A stretch of 64,000 bases of DNA from Mayamaea pseudoterrestris (lineage: Eukaryota; Bacillariophyta; Bacillariophyceae; Sellaphorales; Sellaphoraceae). A model generated the notes under the pieces. The model had not been told where the DNA came from. It worked only from the letters and a program-made list of their open reading frames with translations, and searched no databases. Position numbers and translations under genes: made by a program. How positions within the stretch are numbered: position 1 is the stretch's first letter; each line of letters starts with the position of its first letter. The stretch is taken from positions 186,001 through 250,000 of the forward strand of contig BROI01000019.1 in the NCBI GenBank assembly GCA_027923505.1. Reading direction: 5' to 3'. Shown piece after piece: positions 11,153-21,189 of this stretch.

Positions 11153-12388
11153 ATGTCGAATAATCTCCGCAGCGTCCTCGCAAAATTCGAAAATACAATC
11201 CACGAGAATGAAAAATCGGGCGTCTCCTCGGGCATGTACTTGAGCAACGTGGCGAGCCGCGGGCCGCGCGTACCACTGAGCAACGCGCACGCCCGACGAA
11301 TGTCCGCCGTGGCGAGTGGGAATGCTTCCGTCGCATCGGCGTCGTCCGCCTACGCCAATCGGCAGCGGCGCGCCTCGTTGGTGGGAACGCTGGCGGAACG
11401 CAAAACCCTCCGACAAGGGTCCATTGATGGCACCAATTCAACCACCGATAGCACCGTCGAAGATCAGGATGGCTTTGGCGAAGTGATTGCTCTTTCCTCT
11501 TCCGATCGACGCAGCATGCTGGCGAAAACAATGTCGGAGCGATCAATCATCAAGGAGGATGGCAACGAGCCAGACGGCGGCAACGACCCATTCTACGTGG
11601 AACTGCCCGCGACGGACGCCAACGGCTTTCCCATTGCACCTCCGCCAAGGGAGAAGCGAGCGTCGGCGGGCCGGCAGCGGCTGCGTCAAACCTCGCTCAC
11701 GTCGGCGAGTCATTCGTCCCGAAAGGTGGGAGGTGTGCCGAGCGACGCAAGCGGCGGCAGCAAGGAACCATTGTCGTCACGGACGTCAGCAAAGCCATCC
11801 TCTTCACGACAAGAATCGCCACCAACGTCTAGTTCACGACGAGGCAGTGATAAAAGTGAAAAAGAGTTGTCGGATTCACGACATGGGTCATCCGGCGACT
11901 TGTCCAAACCAAAGACTAGCAGTAGCAGTCGCCCCAGTGGAACAAGATCGTCACGTCAAACATCAATTCGATCCGGAGGTGGAGACGATGCAACTGATTC
12001 TCGTCGCAGCAAGCCAAAGGAAGCTGAACCAATATCCGATTCTCGTCATGGCGACAAGCCAAAGAGTAGTAGTCGCTCGGCTCGACAAACGTCGATTCGC
12101 AGCAGCGCCACGTCCAACGCCAGTGACGGCAACAAGGAGCCGTCGCGAAGAAGCAGCGAAAGTCGACGCGGCGACAAGGAGCGCACCCATAAATCAGCCG
12201 GCGAGCATAAATCCAGCAGCAGCAAAAGCAGCAGCAGTCAACTAAAGCGAAGTGACCGGCAAATGTCGGATGTGGAGCGACTCGCCAGTCGATCGAGAAA
12301 ACCAGTGGCAGTTGTCGAGTCGAGCACTTCGCACCATGATTCATTTTTGAATGATAGTGAGAGCTCCAACTTTGGTGATTTTAGTTGA
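11153..12388 (+). CDS. Ser/Arg-rich intrinsically disordered protein
   Basis: A 411-residue frame from a clear ATG (MSNNLRSVLAKFENTI). Only the first 25 residues could form an amphipathic helix. The rest is low-complexity Ser, Arg, Lys, Asp and Gly, with recurrent short motifs: SRQTSIRS at two places, SDSRHG at two places, and many RRxS or RxxS sites of the kind kinases use. No catalytic domain, membrane segment or signal peptide is visible. It could be a phospho-regulated scaffold or an RNA/cytoskeleton-binding protein, but nothing in the sequence decides this. The antisense frames of similar length are shadows of the repetitive composition. Confidence 0.7.
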   Translation: MSNNLRSVLAKFENTIHENEKSGVSSGMYLSNVASRGPRVPLSNAHARRMSAVASGNASVASASSAYANRQRRASLVGTLAERKTLRQGSIDGTNSTTDSTVEDQDGFGEVIALSSSDRRSMLAKTMSERSIIKEDGNEPDGGNDPFYVELPATDANGFPIAPPPREKRASAGRQRLRQTSLTSASHSSRKVGGVPSDASGGSKEPLSSRTSAKPSSSRQESPPTSSSRRGSDKSEKELSDSRHGSSGDLSKPKTSSSSRPSGTRSSRQTSIRSGGGDDATDSRRSKPKEAEPISDSRHGDKPKSSSRSARQTSIRSSATSNASDGNKEPSRRSSESRRGDKERTHKSAGEHKSSSSKSSSSQLKRSDRQMSDVERLASRSRKPVAVVESSTSHHDSFLNDSESSNFGDFS

Positions 12389-12621
12389 ATTGATTGTGAA
12401 TTTGTTGACCGGTACGTGATGATTGTTCTTATTTAAATTGCTAATTGCTATGCTACCGTAATTCTGTTGTATCGTACTACGCATGCAATTAGACGAGTTG
12501 ATTACGCAAAACAAATACGGTCCACGACTGCGCCTCTAATCAGGTTGCACCGTCACGCCCTTCTTGTATGTATGTATTTTTAACTCATGCAGCATGCGAA
12601 CGTTTGAGTTTGTAAATCAAG

Positions 12622-13344
12622 CTAAAAATTTTTCTGTCTTACGCCTTGACGGTCTCCAACGTTTTCCAAACGCAACTCATGATAGACCAGTCTCAAGTAC
12701 GCTGGCAGTCCGATTCGATGTTTGCTCAAACTTTGGCTCGTCGAGTTGCATTTCCGTTCCAGCAACTGCTCCTTGACATCTGCTGGCACATATGGACAAG
12801 TCTTGAGCATGTGACGATCCACCATGACAAACATTCCGTGCGGAATATGCTCGAGACAGTTGGTAAACTTGGTGCTTCCAATCAAGACTCTATTAGCATT
12901 GGCGCATGCCACGCAACGAAAGCCAATGTCTCCCAACTTGGTGCGGCGCTTTCGATTGTGCGAAAATGCAGCGTCCTGCTCACTAGCTTGAATGATTTCG
13001 ATCCATTCTGTGAGCAAGTAATTGTAATCGGATAGCTTACTCCGACTCTTCTCCAGCGCTGGGATTTTAAGACTGCTGATTCGATCATCTTTCGACAGTG
13101 GTGATCGGTCATTCATCACTTTACTGCAACTGCCACTGTCATTTGAGGTTCGTTCATTCGTAGCAGCTTTCATGAGACCCGGGCAGCATCGAACGTGTCC
13201 ACCAAAGGCCTGCCGCGTCTTGAAGGACGACTTGTGGCATCCCTGGCACCTCCAAGGGCCATGGAGGGAGAGGTTTCCGTCACAGACGGATGCATGGTAT
13301 TGGACGCTAGCCACGCCGGGGAATATCGGAAGACCACACCTCAA
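12622..13344 (-). CDS. C2HC zinc-finger protein with QAFGGH motif; 5' end unresolved
   Basis: A 240-codon frame without an in-frame ATG near its 5' end, so the true start is probably in an upstream exon. Two Cys/His modules are visible. The first reads WRCQGCHKSSF...QAFGGHVRCC and resembles the QALGGH core of plant C2H2 fingers with the last His replaced by Cys. The second, near codons 140-195, reads FRCVACANA...CLEHIPHGM...HMLKTCPYVP. A basic stretch (RKRRTK) separates them. A role in nucleic-acid binding is likely but not shown. It diverges from the gene starting at about 13793. Antisense frames at 12646-13035 and 13195-13440 are shadows. Confidence 0.6.
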   Translation of the reverse strand: MRCGLPIFPGVASVQYHASVCDGNLSLHGPWRCQGCHKSSFKTRQAFGGHVRCCPGLMKAATNERTSNDSGSCSKVMNDRSPLSKDDRISSLKIPALEKSRSKLSDYNYLLTEWIEIIQASEQDAAFSHNRKRRTKLGDIGFRCVACANANRVLIGSTKFTNCLEHIPHGMFVMVDRHMLKTCPYVPADVKEQLLERKCNSTSQSLSKHRIGLPAYLRLVYHELRLENVGDRQGVRQKNF

Positions 13345-13792
13345 GCATGCAGAGGCACTTCTTTCTGTGTTTCCATGATATGTTGTTTAGTGCAACCGTT
13401 TTGCAGCTGGTGTTGTTGGCGACGAACAATAGAAGATTGAAGATTGTCGCTCGACGTCGCTCGTACCTCGTACTTGACTGCTTCGCTATTTCTGTATAAT
13501 TTGCTACTAGACTCAAACTACTACCAATTTCGATGCAATTCCAGTCAAACTATATAAACAGTAATTATCTTTGCCTTCAATGCTTGCATGGCTGGTTTGG
13601 AAAGGTGCATTGACGGTCGCCGCGATTTTTGGGATCGCCAAATAATGGTGGTGGTAAGACAGATATGATGGGCACCGGTACGATTCAGCATCCCGCGCTT
13701 TGCGCCCTTTTCGATCCATTGCATCCTTCCACGAAGGTGCTAAGCAATTGCAAACTACTCTGCCATCTAATCACTCGATACTCACATGTAGT

Positions 13793-14926
13793 ATGCGTTT
13801 CCCAGCCCTATTGGTTAGCTCGTCGCGAAACGTGGATTCTCATCCTGACATCTGCAGAGTCCTACGACGCACTGGCGACAGCATGATTGCTTGTCCTTCA
13901 ACATTTCTTGACGAGGAGAGTACGAAACCTTACAAACTCCAAGTCTATGAAATGGAAGCTGGAGTAACTTTGCCACAGCTTTGCAATATCGATCGCGAGA
14001 TTTTGACTCATTTCTTGCTTCGCGATGACGAGATCATAATTCGCCTTGCCAACAAGACTCTTCTCGTCATTCCAAACACGGCGGAACCCATGCAGATTCA
14101 TGGACAAAATGGAGCCATTTACGTCGAGGCCGGCCTTGCGATCGAGGCTTGGACGGGTGGCGCAAGCTGCCGCGCCTTTATTCCGGCCGAGGCGGACCGC
14201 AAGTTGATCCAGCATCGCGATGATTACAATGACATTTTACGTTTCGCGACAAGCTGGCCAGCGCGTGCGAATGGTACCCGTGAGCTTTGCCTCTTTTCAT
14301 CCAATTATCCCGCCGTTCGCGATCAGTTCTTGTTGAGTGACACGACTGATCATATGCGCGAAGAAGACGTAATATCCTTGGAAACATGGCGCGCCTGCTT
14401 CACTCCCGCCACCTTTGCGGGCGGAAAGCTACACTTGATGGAGTTTCAACCATCAGATGAGCAGTGGAACGTTCTAAAGTATATTCCCTTCAGCTTCATT
14501 AGCTGTCACTATGCCAGTCTATCTCATTCCTTTGTGCAGCAAACGCAAACGTCAAAGCTCGAGATTTACAATCCCAAGTTGACTGGTCCAAGGCGAAATG
14601 CTCTCTTCTTTCGTGCGCCCTTGGACATGCAGTATTTTGGTCTTCGATTCAACAAGGTTGGGGATGTGAGACAATTCCTCGGACGGTGGCTCGGTGTAAG
14701 CCGCACTATGCAGCTTCACTACTGCGAGTTTAGCGTCAACAGCTGGAAGGAGTTCTGGCGCGTTGTGGATGGCGCAAAATTATGCACATCAGTCGTCTTT
14801 GTCAACGTCAAAGTCGGAGCAAACGAGGTGGCTTTCAAGCACTTGAGTGTGATCAGCAAGGACGTTTGGAAGATGCTTCATGTTGATGATTTTAATTTCA
14901 ATGTGAAACGCAAGTGGGTCCGTTAG
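13793..14926 (+). CDS. Unknown protein of about 377 residues
   Basis: The frame is open from 13700 and runs to a stop at 14926. The first ATG is at 13793 (MRFPALLVSSSRN) and the next at 13883 (MIACPSTFLDE). The protein has balanced, globular composition with no signal peptide, membrane segment or repeat. Local features are an EMEAGVTLPQL stretch, several WxxxF/W motifs in the C-terminal half (SWKEFWRVV, VWKML) and a basic end (KRKWVR). I recognise no family. Codon composition matches neighbouring genes, so it is probably real. Confidence 0.6.
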   Translation: MRFPALLVSSSRNVDSHPDICRVLRRTGDSMIACPSTFLDEESTKPYKLQVYEMEAGVTLPQLCNIDREILTHFLLRDDEIIIRLANKTLLVIPNTAEPMQIHGQNGAIYVEAGLAIEAWTGGASCRAFIPAEADRKLIQHRDDYNDILRFATSWPARANGTRELCLFSSNYPAVRDQFLLSDTTDHMREEDVISLETWRACFTPATFAGGKLHLMEFQPSDEQWNVLKYIPFSFISCHYASLSHSFVQQTQTSKLEIYNPKLTGPRRNALFFRAPLDMQYFGLRFNKVGDVRQFLGRWLGVSRTMQLHYCEFSVNSWKEFWRVVDGAKLCTSVVFVNVKVGANEVAFKHLSVISKDVWKMLHVDDFNFNVKRKWVR

Positions 14927-15114
14927 AGCAGTCAACCAGCCACTTTTCTTCTGGGGCTTTCCTTCCCCTCATCTGACCTGAATTCGCCATTTGTTTTACC
15001 AAATTTCACGCAAGTTCGAGAATACAACTTACAATAATAGATAGCTTTTATTTTTCTTATTAAAAATTTGAGTAGCATACAAGCGCAGCGCAGCGCGCTT
15101 CTCCTACCGATATA

Positions 15115-16071
15115 TTACCACGACGCTTCAGCAGCAACGGGTTCCACATGATCCTCTCGCTCCTCCTCGTATTCTATTTCAACGCGAGGACCTCGCCGTT
15201 TAGCAGCCGGCTTTTTCGTTTTGCTTGCGGACGGTTTCTTATCTGTTTTACCAGATGAAGGAGACTCTTCATTGTCCGAATCACTTTCGCCGCTCTCATT
15301 TTCACCCCAGTTTCCGTTGCCAAGGTACTCCATATTCTCCACGTCTTCCTCCTCATCTTCCAGTTCATCTTCCTCCTCCGAATCCAAATCTTCCACATAT
15401 TCAACCATGCCATCATCGCTTTCATCTTCCTCTTCCATTTCAGTCTCACTCTCCTGCTCCGTTTCCTCCGCCTGTTCCAGTGCTTTTCGATACGGCGTTT
15501 CCGGAAAGTTGTATATATCACCATAAGTTCCTTTCGCAAGTCGCTCCACCAGTTCCTTTTCAATCGTTTGCTCCAACTTGGCCGCCACGAGCGCCTTGCG
15601 CTCCCGTCGCTCCTCGCGCTGATCAATCTTGCGATGCACGCCCACCAACTTTGCCTTGCGTCCACTTCGTACTTTGAGTTCAATCTTGCGCATGCGAATC
15701 AAGTACTGATGAATTTTCGTGAGCCGCTGCTTGTTGCGATGCATGAGGACCTTGGGAAAGAATTCCAAATGTTCATCCAGCTGCGCCAGTGCCTTGCCGT
15801 AGTTGCGACTCAGTAGTATCTTTTCCCAAACGTTTTTGGGAGAGTGCGCTCGCTCGACCGTCTTGACGAATAAGTGAATTCGGCCATTCTGTTCGCGAAT
15901 GGTGGCGTACTTGCTGTTCGCCAATGGGCAGGAAGTGCGATTGCAGAGACCAGTGACCGAGTAGGGGTTGCGACAAAAGTATGTCTTGTCGGATTTGGCC
16001 TTGCCAATGGTTGTTTTGAAGGAGCAAAAGTTTTGGGATATGACGGACCATATCATTTCATCGTGCTGCAT
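15115..16071 (-). CDS. MAK16: MAK16 homologue, 60S ribosome biogenesis factor
   Basis: A 318-residue protein. Mak16 works in the nucleolus in early 60S subunit assembly (known from yeast). The N-terminus MQHDEMIWSVISQNFCSF, the CNRTSCPLANSKYATIRE block with its conserved cysteines, ERAHSPKNVWEKI, and KQRLTKIHQYLIRM are all characteristic. Residues from about 205 are an extended acidic Glu/Asp stretch followed by a Lys-rich tail (SKTKKPAAKRRG), as in other Mak16 proteins. The frame is intronless. The long plus-strand frames over the acidic region are antisense shadows. Confidence 0.96.
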   Translation of the reverse strand: MQHDEMIWSVISQNFCSFKTTIGKAKSDKTYFCRNPYSVTGLCNRTSCPLANSKYATIREQNGRIHLFVKTVERAHSPKNVWEKILLSRNYGKALAQLDEHLEFFPKVLMHRNKQRLTKIHQYLIRMRKIELKVRSGRKAKLVGVHRKIDQREERRERKALVAAKLEQTIEKELVERLAKGTYGDIYNFPETPYRKALEQAEETEQESETEMEEEDESDDGMVEYVEDLDSEEEDELEDEEEDVENMEYLGNGNWGENESGESDSDNEESPSSGKTDKKPSASKTKKPAAKRRGPRVEIEYEEEREDHVEPVAAEASW

Positions 16072-16269
16072 GATTAATGGTTTGTTTTCGTTTGATTATA
16101 GTGCGGTAAGAAGGATGCGAGGCAGTTGTTGTTTTAGTTTAGATGCCGCTAGGAAAGAACATGGAACGAGTTTGCCACTTTCGAATTACGTTGCGTTTCG
16201 TGGCTGCGCGGATCATCGTCTGTCCGCCGCATATGTGTCTGACCGGTTATAAAGTCGCACCGGTTTCAA

Positions 16270-17136
16270 ATGTCAAAGCGACAACTGGCGAACGAGTCGT
16301 GGCGATCCGACGAAGCCTCATCTTTGCTTCCGAGACGCAGCCAAACCAAGCAAGATCCATATACTCTTTGTATCAACGGCCAACCGTTTCACATAAAAAT
16401 ACCATCAGCATCCACAACAAAGAAAACTAACTTGATCATGGGAGAACACAAGTATTCAGTCCTGGACGTCGTTGAAGCCAACGAAACAACGCCAAGCAGC
16501 AGCGACAATCATCAGCAACGCGAACCAACGATTGAAGCAGTCGCCACACCAGTCGACACTATGGAGGACGTTCCAAATCTAGTCACCACCAACCCAGCGT
16601 CATCAGAGAGCGTCGTTTTGAACGAATCCAATCCCAAAATGGCCGCCAGCGTCGCCTCTGGCTTACTGGGTTGCTTGGTGGGCGGACCGATCGTTGGTGT
16701 GGCGGTTGGTTTCGGCGCCGCCTACGCGCACGATCGTCCCGGCGCCGTCGGCGATGCTAGTCGCGCCGTGGGCGACTTGGCATGCTTGGCGAGTGTGCGC
16801 GCGCAGGAAATGAATCGCAAACACAAAGTGGCGGCGAACACCAAAGCGGCGGCGCAGCAAATGTTGAATCGGGCGCAGCAGGAGTGTCATCATGGAGACA
16901 ATGTAGTCGAGCAGGCGCAGAATGTATTGGTGCGGGGATGGAACTGGACCAAGGATTTTGTGCATCGGCACAATTTGATTGAGCGAGGCGTTCAAAACGT
17001 TGGCAAAGGAGTGGTGTGGGTGGCGGAAACGATTGCGTCCAAAATCAATGCCATTGCGGAGAAGCATCCGCATCATGGAGAGAACCACGTTCATCACGCG
17101 GAAGCGCGAGTCGAACCATTTGAAGGAACAAAGTAA
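16270..17136 (+). CDS. Glycine-zipper protein, probably membrane-associated
   Basis: A 288-residue frame from the ATG at 16270; an alternative ATG at 16438 (MGEHKYSVLDVVE) would give 232 residues and looks the better protein start. After an acidic, disordered N-terminus comes a Gly/Ala-rich hydrophobic hairpin (SGLLGCLVGGPIVGVAVG, then GFGAAYA) of glycine-zipper type, followed by DRPGAVGDASRAVGDLA and a helical, Ala/Gln-rich region. The C-terminus is His-rich. Proteins of this layout occur in many stramenopiles as far as I recall, without known function. Confidence 0.7.
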   Translation: MSKRQLANESWRSDEASSLLPRRSQTKQDPYTLCINGQPFHIKIPSASTTKKTNLIMGEHKYSVLDVVEANETTPSSSDNHQQREPTIEAVATPVDTMEDVPNLVTTNPASSESVVLNESNPKMAASVASGLLGCLVGGPIVGVAVGFGAAYAHDRPGAVGDASRAVGDLACLASVRAQEMNRKHKVAANTKAAAQQMLNRAQQECHHGDNVVEQAQNVLVRGWNWTKDFVHRHNLIERGVQNVGKGVVWVAETIASKINAIAEKHPHHGENHVHHAEARVEPFEGTK

Positions 17137-17289
17137 TTTGAGTATATGATGAAGGATTGGCTGCATGTATATCAAGTGATAAGTATTTGAGAGTGACTAT
17201 TTTTGACAGAGATCTCTGTGGACTTTCACAGTCCACCTTTTTACGTATTGTACATCTTCCTTTCAACACTTTTCCATTTCCACCTTTAC

Positions 17290-18030
17290 TCAAGATAAGT
17301 TACTCTTGCTCGCATTCATCAAGTCATGCATCATGCTAACACCGTCGAACGAGTCATCCCCGGTAGCTGCCACATCTCCCAGCATGCGTCTCCATCCATC
17401 CAAGACTTGATCCGCCGACGACCCCGACTGCAGACAATGGTCCACGCCTCGCTCCGTCAACACGCGTCCCGTGGCACTCTCGAGCAGCAGCAAGGTGGGA
17501 ACGCCGTGCCGGCGATGCGTTATTTGAATGTCGCGCTGCTCCTTGGCGGCGCAGACGCCAAAGTGTTTCTTGAGCGCCGCTCGCTCCGATACATTTGCAA
17601 AATCAATGTGACTCATGCAAGACGGTTTGAATGCTTGCAGTTGTTTCGCGTCGTAGTCGCTGCTGACATACAAAACGGTCAGTGCTGCGTCGTCGTTGGC
17701 GTCCGACTGCAGCACCCGGCGCAACGACGGAGTGGCAAGCTGGCAGTCGGAACACCAGCCGGCGCAAAAGTACAAGCCCACCATGGGTGACTGCGAAAAA
17801 GCGGAGCGTAAACTAGGAAATCGTTCCAGTAATTCTTCTCTGGAGAGTTGTTCAATTGAAATTGATTCTTGTCGCTCCATCGTTTTGTCGTTGTGAAAAG
17901 TATCAGCATGATCGTCATCGGCATTGCTGCTGCGTCTATTGTAAAGCATCCAAGCCGCTGCGGCAAAGGAGACTGCAACGGCGCTCGTAACAATGACATT
18001 ACTGCTGGTTACTGTCGTTGAATAGCTCAT
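17290..18030 (-). CDS. Membrane-anchored thioredoxin-fold protein (nucleoredoxin/tryparedoxin-like)
   Basis: A 246-residue protein with an N-terminal hydrophobic anchor (about residues 10-30) and a thioredoxin-like domain: LYFCAGWCSDC with the redox pair at Cys93 and Cys96, and a cis-proline in HGVPTL (Pro178). The WCSDC site and insertion pattern fit the nucleoredoxin/tryparedoxin-like branch better than classical WCGPC thioredoxin. It probably reduces or isomerises disulfides, with membrane topology unknown. The start ATG at 18030 (MSYSTTVTSSN) is clear. It is convergent with the glycine-zipper gene, 153 bases away. Confidence 0.82.
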   Translation of the reverse strand: MSYSTTVTSSNVIVTSAVAVSFAAAAWMLYNRRSSNADDDHADTFHNDKTMERQESISIEQLSREELLERFPSLRSAFSQSPMVGLYFCAGWCSDCQLATPSLRRVLQSDANDDAALTVLYVSSDYDAKQLQAFKPSCMSHIDFANVSERAALKKHFGVCAAKEQRDIQITHRRHGVPTLLLLESATGRVLTERGVDHCLQSGSSADQVLDGWRRMLGDVAATGDDSFDGVSMMHDLMNASKSNLS

Positions 18031-18366
18031 GGTGTTTCTGTTACAGACGGGAGGAGCAACAGCAAGAACGAAGGACGCAAAAATGAGGGATGAGGGGTCA
18101 TCGGCTTGTAACGTTCAAGTTTAAATGTCGCAGCAGCACTGATGCCCACCGATCCCTTTTCTCATTTGATGTTAGCCACCAGTGAAGTCCATTACTGCAC
18201 TGTCAACCACGGTAAGTAGTATCATACGTGGACTACCTAGTACAAAGATCATTCTGTTTTAACGAGTCACTAAAGTTTTATGCATACTATGGTAATAATA
18301 CAATGCGTTTTTCGCAGCTACAAGATCGATTTGGTGGCCGCAAACACGCACTGCCATCATTCATTG
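18031..18366. other. Intergenic, no gene seen
   Basis: 336 bases upstream of the thioredoxin-fold gene and downstream of the heat-shock-factor gene, both on the minus strand. No coding frame was recognised. It should hold the promoter of the former and the 3' UTR of the latter. Confidence 0.5.
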
Positions 18367-19675
18367 TTACGCCGTCTTGGCTCCCTGAATGTTGGTGGGC
18401 GGCAAACCGTTGCTGGCAAAGGCTTGCGGAAAGTTGTGCGGCGACGCCGCCATGTTTTTGTTAAACGCGCCATTGCCGGAGGGCGGGCCAAACTTGAGCG
18501 CCGCCAAGTGACGCACCAAACCAGCCGTCATGTTGGGTCCCATGGCAAGCTGCTGCTGGCGTTGCTGATGAGCCTGCATTTGCTGATGATGATGTTGGTG
18601 CTGTTGATACTGTTGCTGCTGCTGCATGACCATGGACAGCTGGTAGCGCAACTGCTGCTCCTGTCGCGCCTTTTCCTCCTGCTGCTGCATGACCAAGAGG
18701 GCCTGGCGCGAGAGCGCCGCCTGGTTGATGCGCTCCTTGAGGCGACGCGACACTTCCATTTCAATCGCCGCGTTCAAGTCGGCGGAAACGTTGGGAAGCT
18801 GCTGCATGGTTGGCGGAGCCGCCACTGGCATGTCGAACGAAACCATGGGCGGGCGCTGCATGACCAACCCGGGGCTCGTCATGCTGGTGGCGCCAGTCAT
18901 GGAGCTGCGCGGGGTCAAGCTCTGGTGCATGGAACGATGAAGCGTGACTACTTCCTTGGCATTCGGTGCAATCATGGCAGGCTTGGTTCGTTTCATGGCG
19001 ACATGCGACTTGGGCGCAGACGTCTCCACCTTGTGGCACGTCATTTGCTCGCACAAGTCGAGACGATCCTTGACAAAGAGCTCATGGTAAAAGGATCCAG
19101 ACTCCTCTCCGCGGTAGTGGCGCATGAAGCCCCAGCGGTGCAACTTGCGCGTGAACGACGAGTACTTGGCGCTTTTAAAGACGCGACCAAGAATCTGAGC
19201 GACGAAGAGCTTGGGCTTGTGCACCACAAAAGACTTGCCCGATGGCGTCCAAGAGATAATGTCACTGTTCGACTCCTCCGTCAAGACCTTCATCAGCTGC
19301 AGAGAAAAAGGTGAAAAGAGCGTGAGCATATTTATATATTGAGTCAGCGACTATATAACATAAGAACGCCATCGAAGCACTCACCTTCATGGGAAAGGGA
19401 ACAGCGCGCTTGCGTCCACTCTTGGTGAATCGCATGGGAATGGTAAACGCGGCATCCGCCTTGATCGTTTTGCTGTTAGATGCAACATTCTCGACCCGTG
19501 ACCCCACGAGGCTGGTCAGGGCGGCAGCGGCCTTTCGCGCCGAATCCTGGTCAAAGTGGTGGTGATCGTCGTCTTCGTCTTCGTCGTCGCTGAGACTCTC
19601 ATCGTCATGCTCCTCCTCCTCCTCTTGCTCTTGGGCAAAGATGTCTTCTGATTCCTTGTCAATGGATGCACTCAT
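18367..19675 (-). CDS. HSF: Heat shock transcription factor, two exons
   Basis: Exons on the minus strand: 19675-19385 and 19296-18367, with an intron of 88 bases (GTGAGT..CTGCAG); 406 residues. The start is the ATG at 19675 (MSASIDKESE). An acidic Asp/Glu/His-rich N-terminus is followed by the HSF DNA-binding domain (about 90-185). It begins VPFPMK in exon 1 and continues LMKVLTEES, IISWTPSGKSFVV, FKSAKYSSFTRKLHRWGF and FYHELF in exon 2, so the intron cuts the domain near its first helix. A coiled-coil, Gln-rich oligomerisation region follows (about 240-320). Diatoms are known to carry an expanded HSF family. The 344-codon plus-strand frame over the Gln repeats is an antisense shadow. Confidence 0.95.
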
Positions 19676-21189
19676 GTTGGATGTAAAAGTCGGACGTGAA
19701 ATAAATTTTGTGAGCACAAAAAGCTTGTTGTGGTCAAAGTGTAGTTTCGCTTTTGTCGCGCCCGCGTTTCAAAGAATGTCAATGTCCAACCGTCACGGAT
19801 ACCCCGCGTCGTTATCCAGTGGGGAGGGGTTCACGGTTCGGCACGTGGACGTTTGTACCAGCCCTATCCGTGAGGCACCTTCGCGTTCATCGCGCAAGTT
19901 CGGATGGTCAATATGTTCGCTGCGAAGCATCAAGACATTTTGACATGTTCCTTGACATTGTACCGAACAGTCAAATTGACCTTAACGATGACTCAATGGG
20001 TTGACACGTCACACTGCATGTTATTACTTAACGATCAAGTCATCACTGGTGGCATTCGGAAGAAATTTTCGCTACGTACGTATGCGCTGCGAAGTCCAAC
20101 GACTTAGATGTGCATCTCCACGATTAAGTTGCCAGTCATTGTTCGGTCATAGTCGGAACAACTCGACTCCGCAGAAGTCGAATTCGATACGTTGAACTTA
20201 TGCCGGACACTACTGGTTGATACATTCAGGGCCTCTTCAATGCGACGAGCTCTTCCGGTTGCAGTTAAGTGATCGAATAGCCCATGAGAAGATGCGGAGA
20301 TGTCGCTAAGTTTTCGGCCATGTCAATATGTAATGTGCTCACAAAGCCCCCGACAAACTGCCAGAATTGATATGTCACCTACTCTAACACGCATTCGTGC
20401 AGGCCAAAAATGTCCAGGAAGTCGCGGACAATCTCACTGTTTGTCCGTGCTTCGCTCACTCCTCCATATCATTGGTTGACGGCATGTCACGGAGGCAGAA
20501 GATTCGTGATGTGGTCGTGGCTGCTTACGTATCAGACTTCGAAAGATACGCGCCTTTGACTCTTGGACAATTCCTGTATGCAGTGTTTTGTCCAACACTG
20601 GCGGCGGTTCACAGGAGAGGTTGAGGAGTTTTGTCCAGACCTAACTTGACTGTGAGTATTCGGAGTACAGTAGTTAATTGAACCGTTGCAAGTTCTTGAC
20701 GCCGTAGTACAGTAGTACAGTACCGTACTCACTGTCAACGCTGCGTCTGGCTCTGTTTGAAGCGTCTCTCATCAGCTTATATATAGCGGAAGTACTGACT
20801 AATCTAACCGGTTCTCTCTCTTGCTAAACTATTCATAAGTGCTTCCACGTGCAACTCGCACACTGTCTGCCAATTTTGGCCTGGTGTAACCATGGATGTG
20901 GAGTTTCGTCAAGCAGTGTCATCGTCCACGCAACTGCGCATTACCCACCAGAAGCTCATCCATATGTCTACATATAATATGATGGCAACTTTCTTTAAAG
21001 CCAGATGGCGTTCAGTATTTATTACGGGCAAAGCCAAGAATAGCGGAGTTTACTACGCGTCGCAGGCACATCGTACCGTTACTCAAGTTGAAGCGTCGAC
21101 GAAATCGGCCATGCGGATTGCCGCGCCAATGAGACGACGAATGCACTGCTTTCTGTAAGCTCACTGCTACTACAAGACGTACGACGTCA
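19676..21189. other. Long intergenic region, no secure gene
   Basis: About 1.5 kb between the HSF start and CYP38. It has no recognisable domain in any frame. Near 20660-20730 the heptamer TACAGTA recurs (CGTAGTACAGTAGTACAGTA and a nearby copy), and a TATA-like TTATATATAGCGG lies near 20776. An 88-codon ATG frame at 20892-21158 follows that TATA-like block. It has no family resemblance and could be a small gene, an untranslated leader of CYP38, or chance. Confidence 0.4.

Noticed and set aside
15221-15677. Plus-strand Ser-rich and Pro/His-rich frames
   Set aside because: Antisense to the acidic Glu/Asp tract of MAK16; the low-complexity composition explains them.
17290-18030. Classical thioredoxin
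   Set aside because: The active site is WCSDC, not WCGPC, and there is a membrane anchor with insertions, so a nucleoredoxin/tryparedoxin-like label fits better.
18280-19314. 344-codon plus-strand frame
   Set aside because: Exactly antisense to the heat-shock-factor exon; its Leu-rich and Leu/Val runs are the complement of Gln/Met-rich repeats.
20892-21158. 88-codon ATG frame as a gene
   Set aside because: No family resemblance, and it might be leader sequence; kept only as a note in the intergenic entry.
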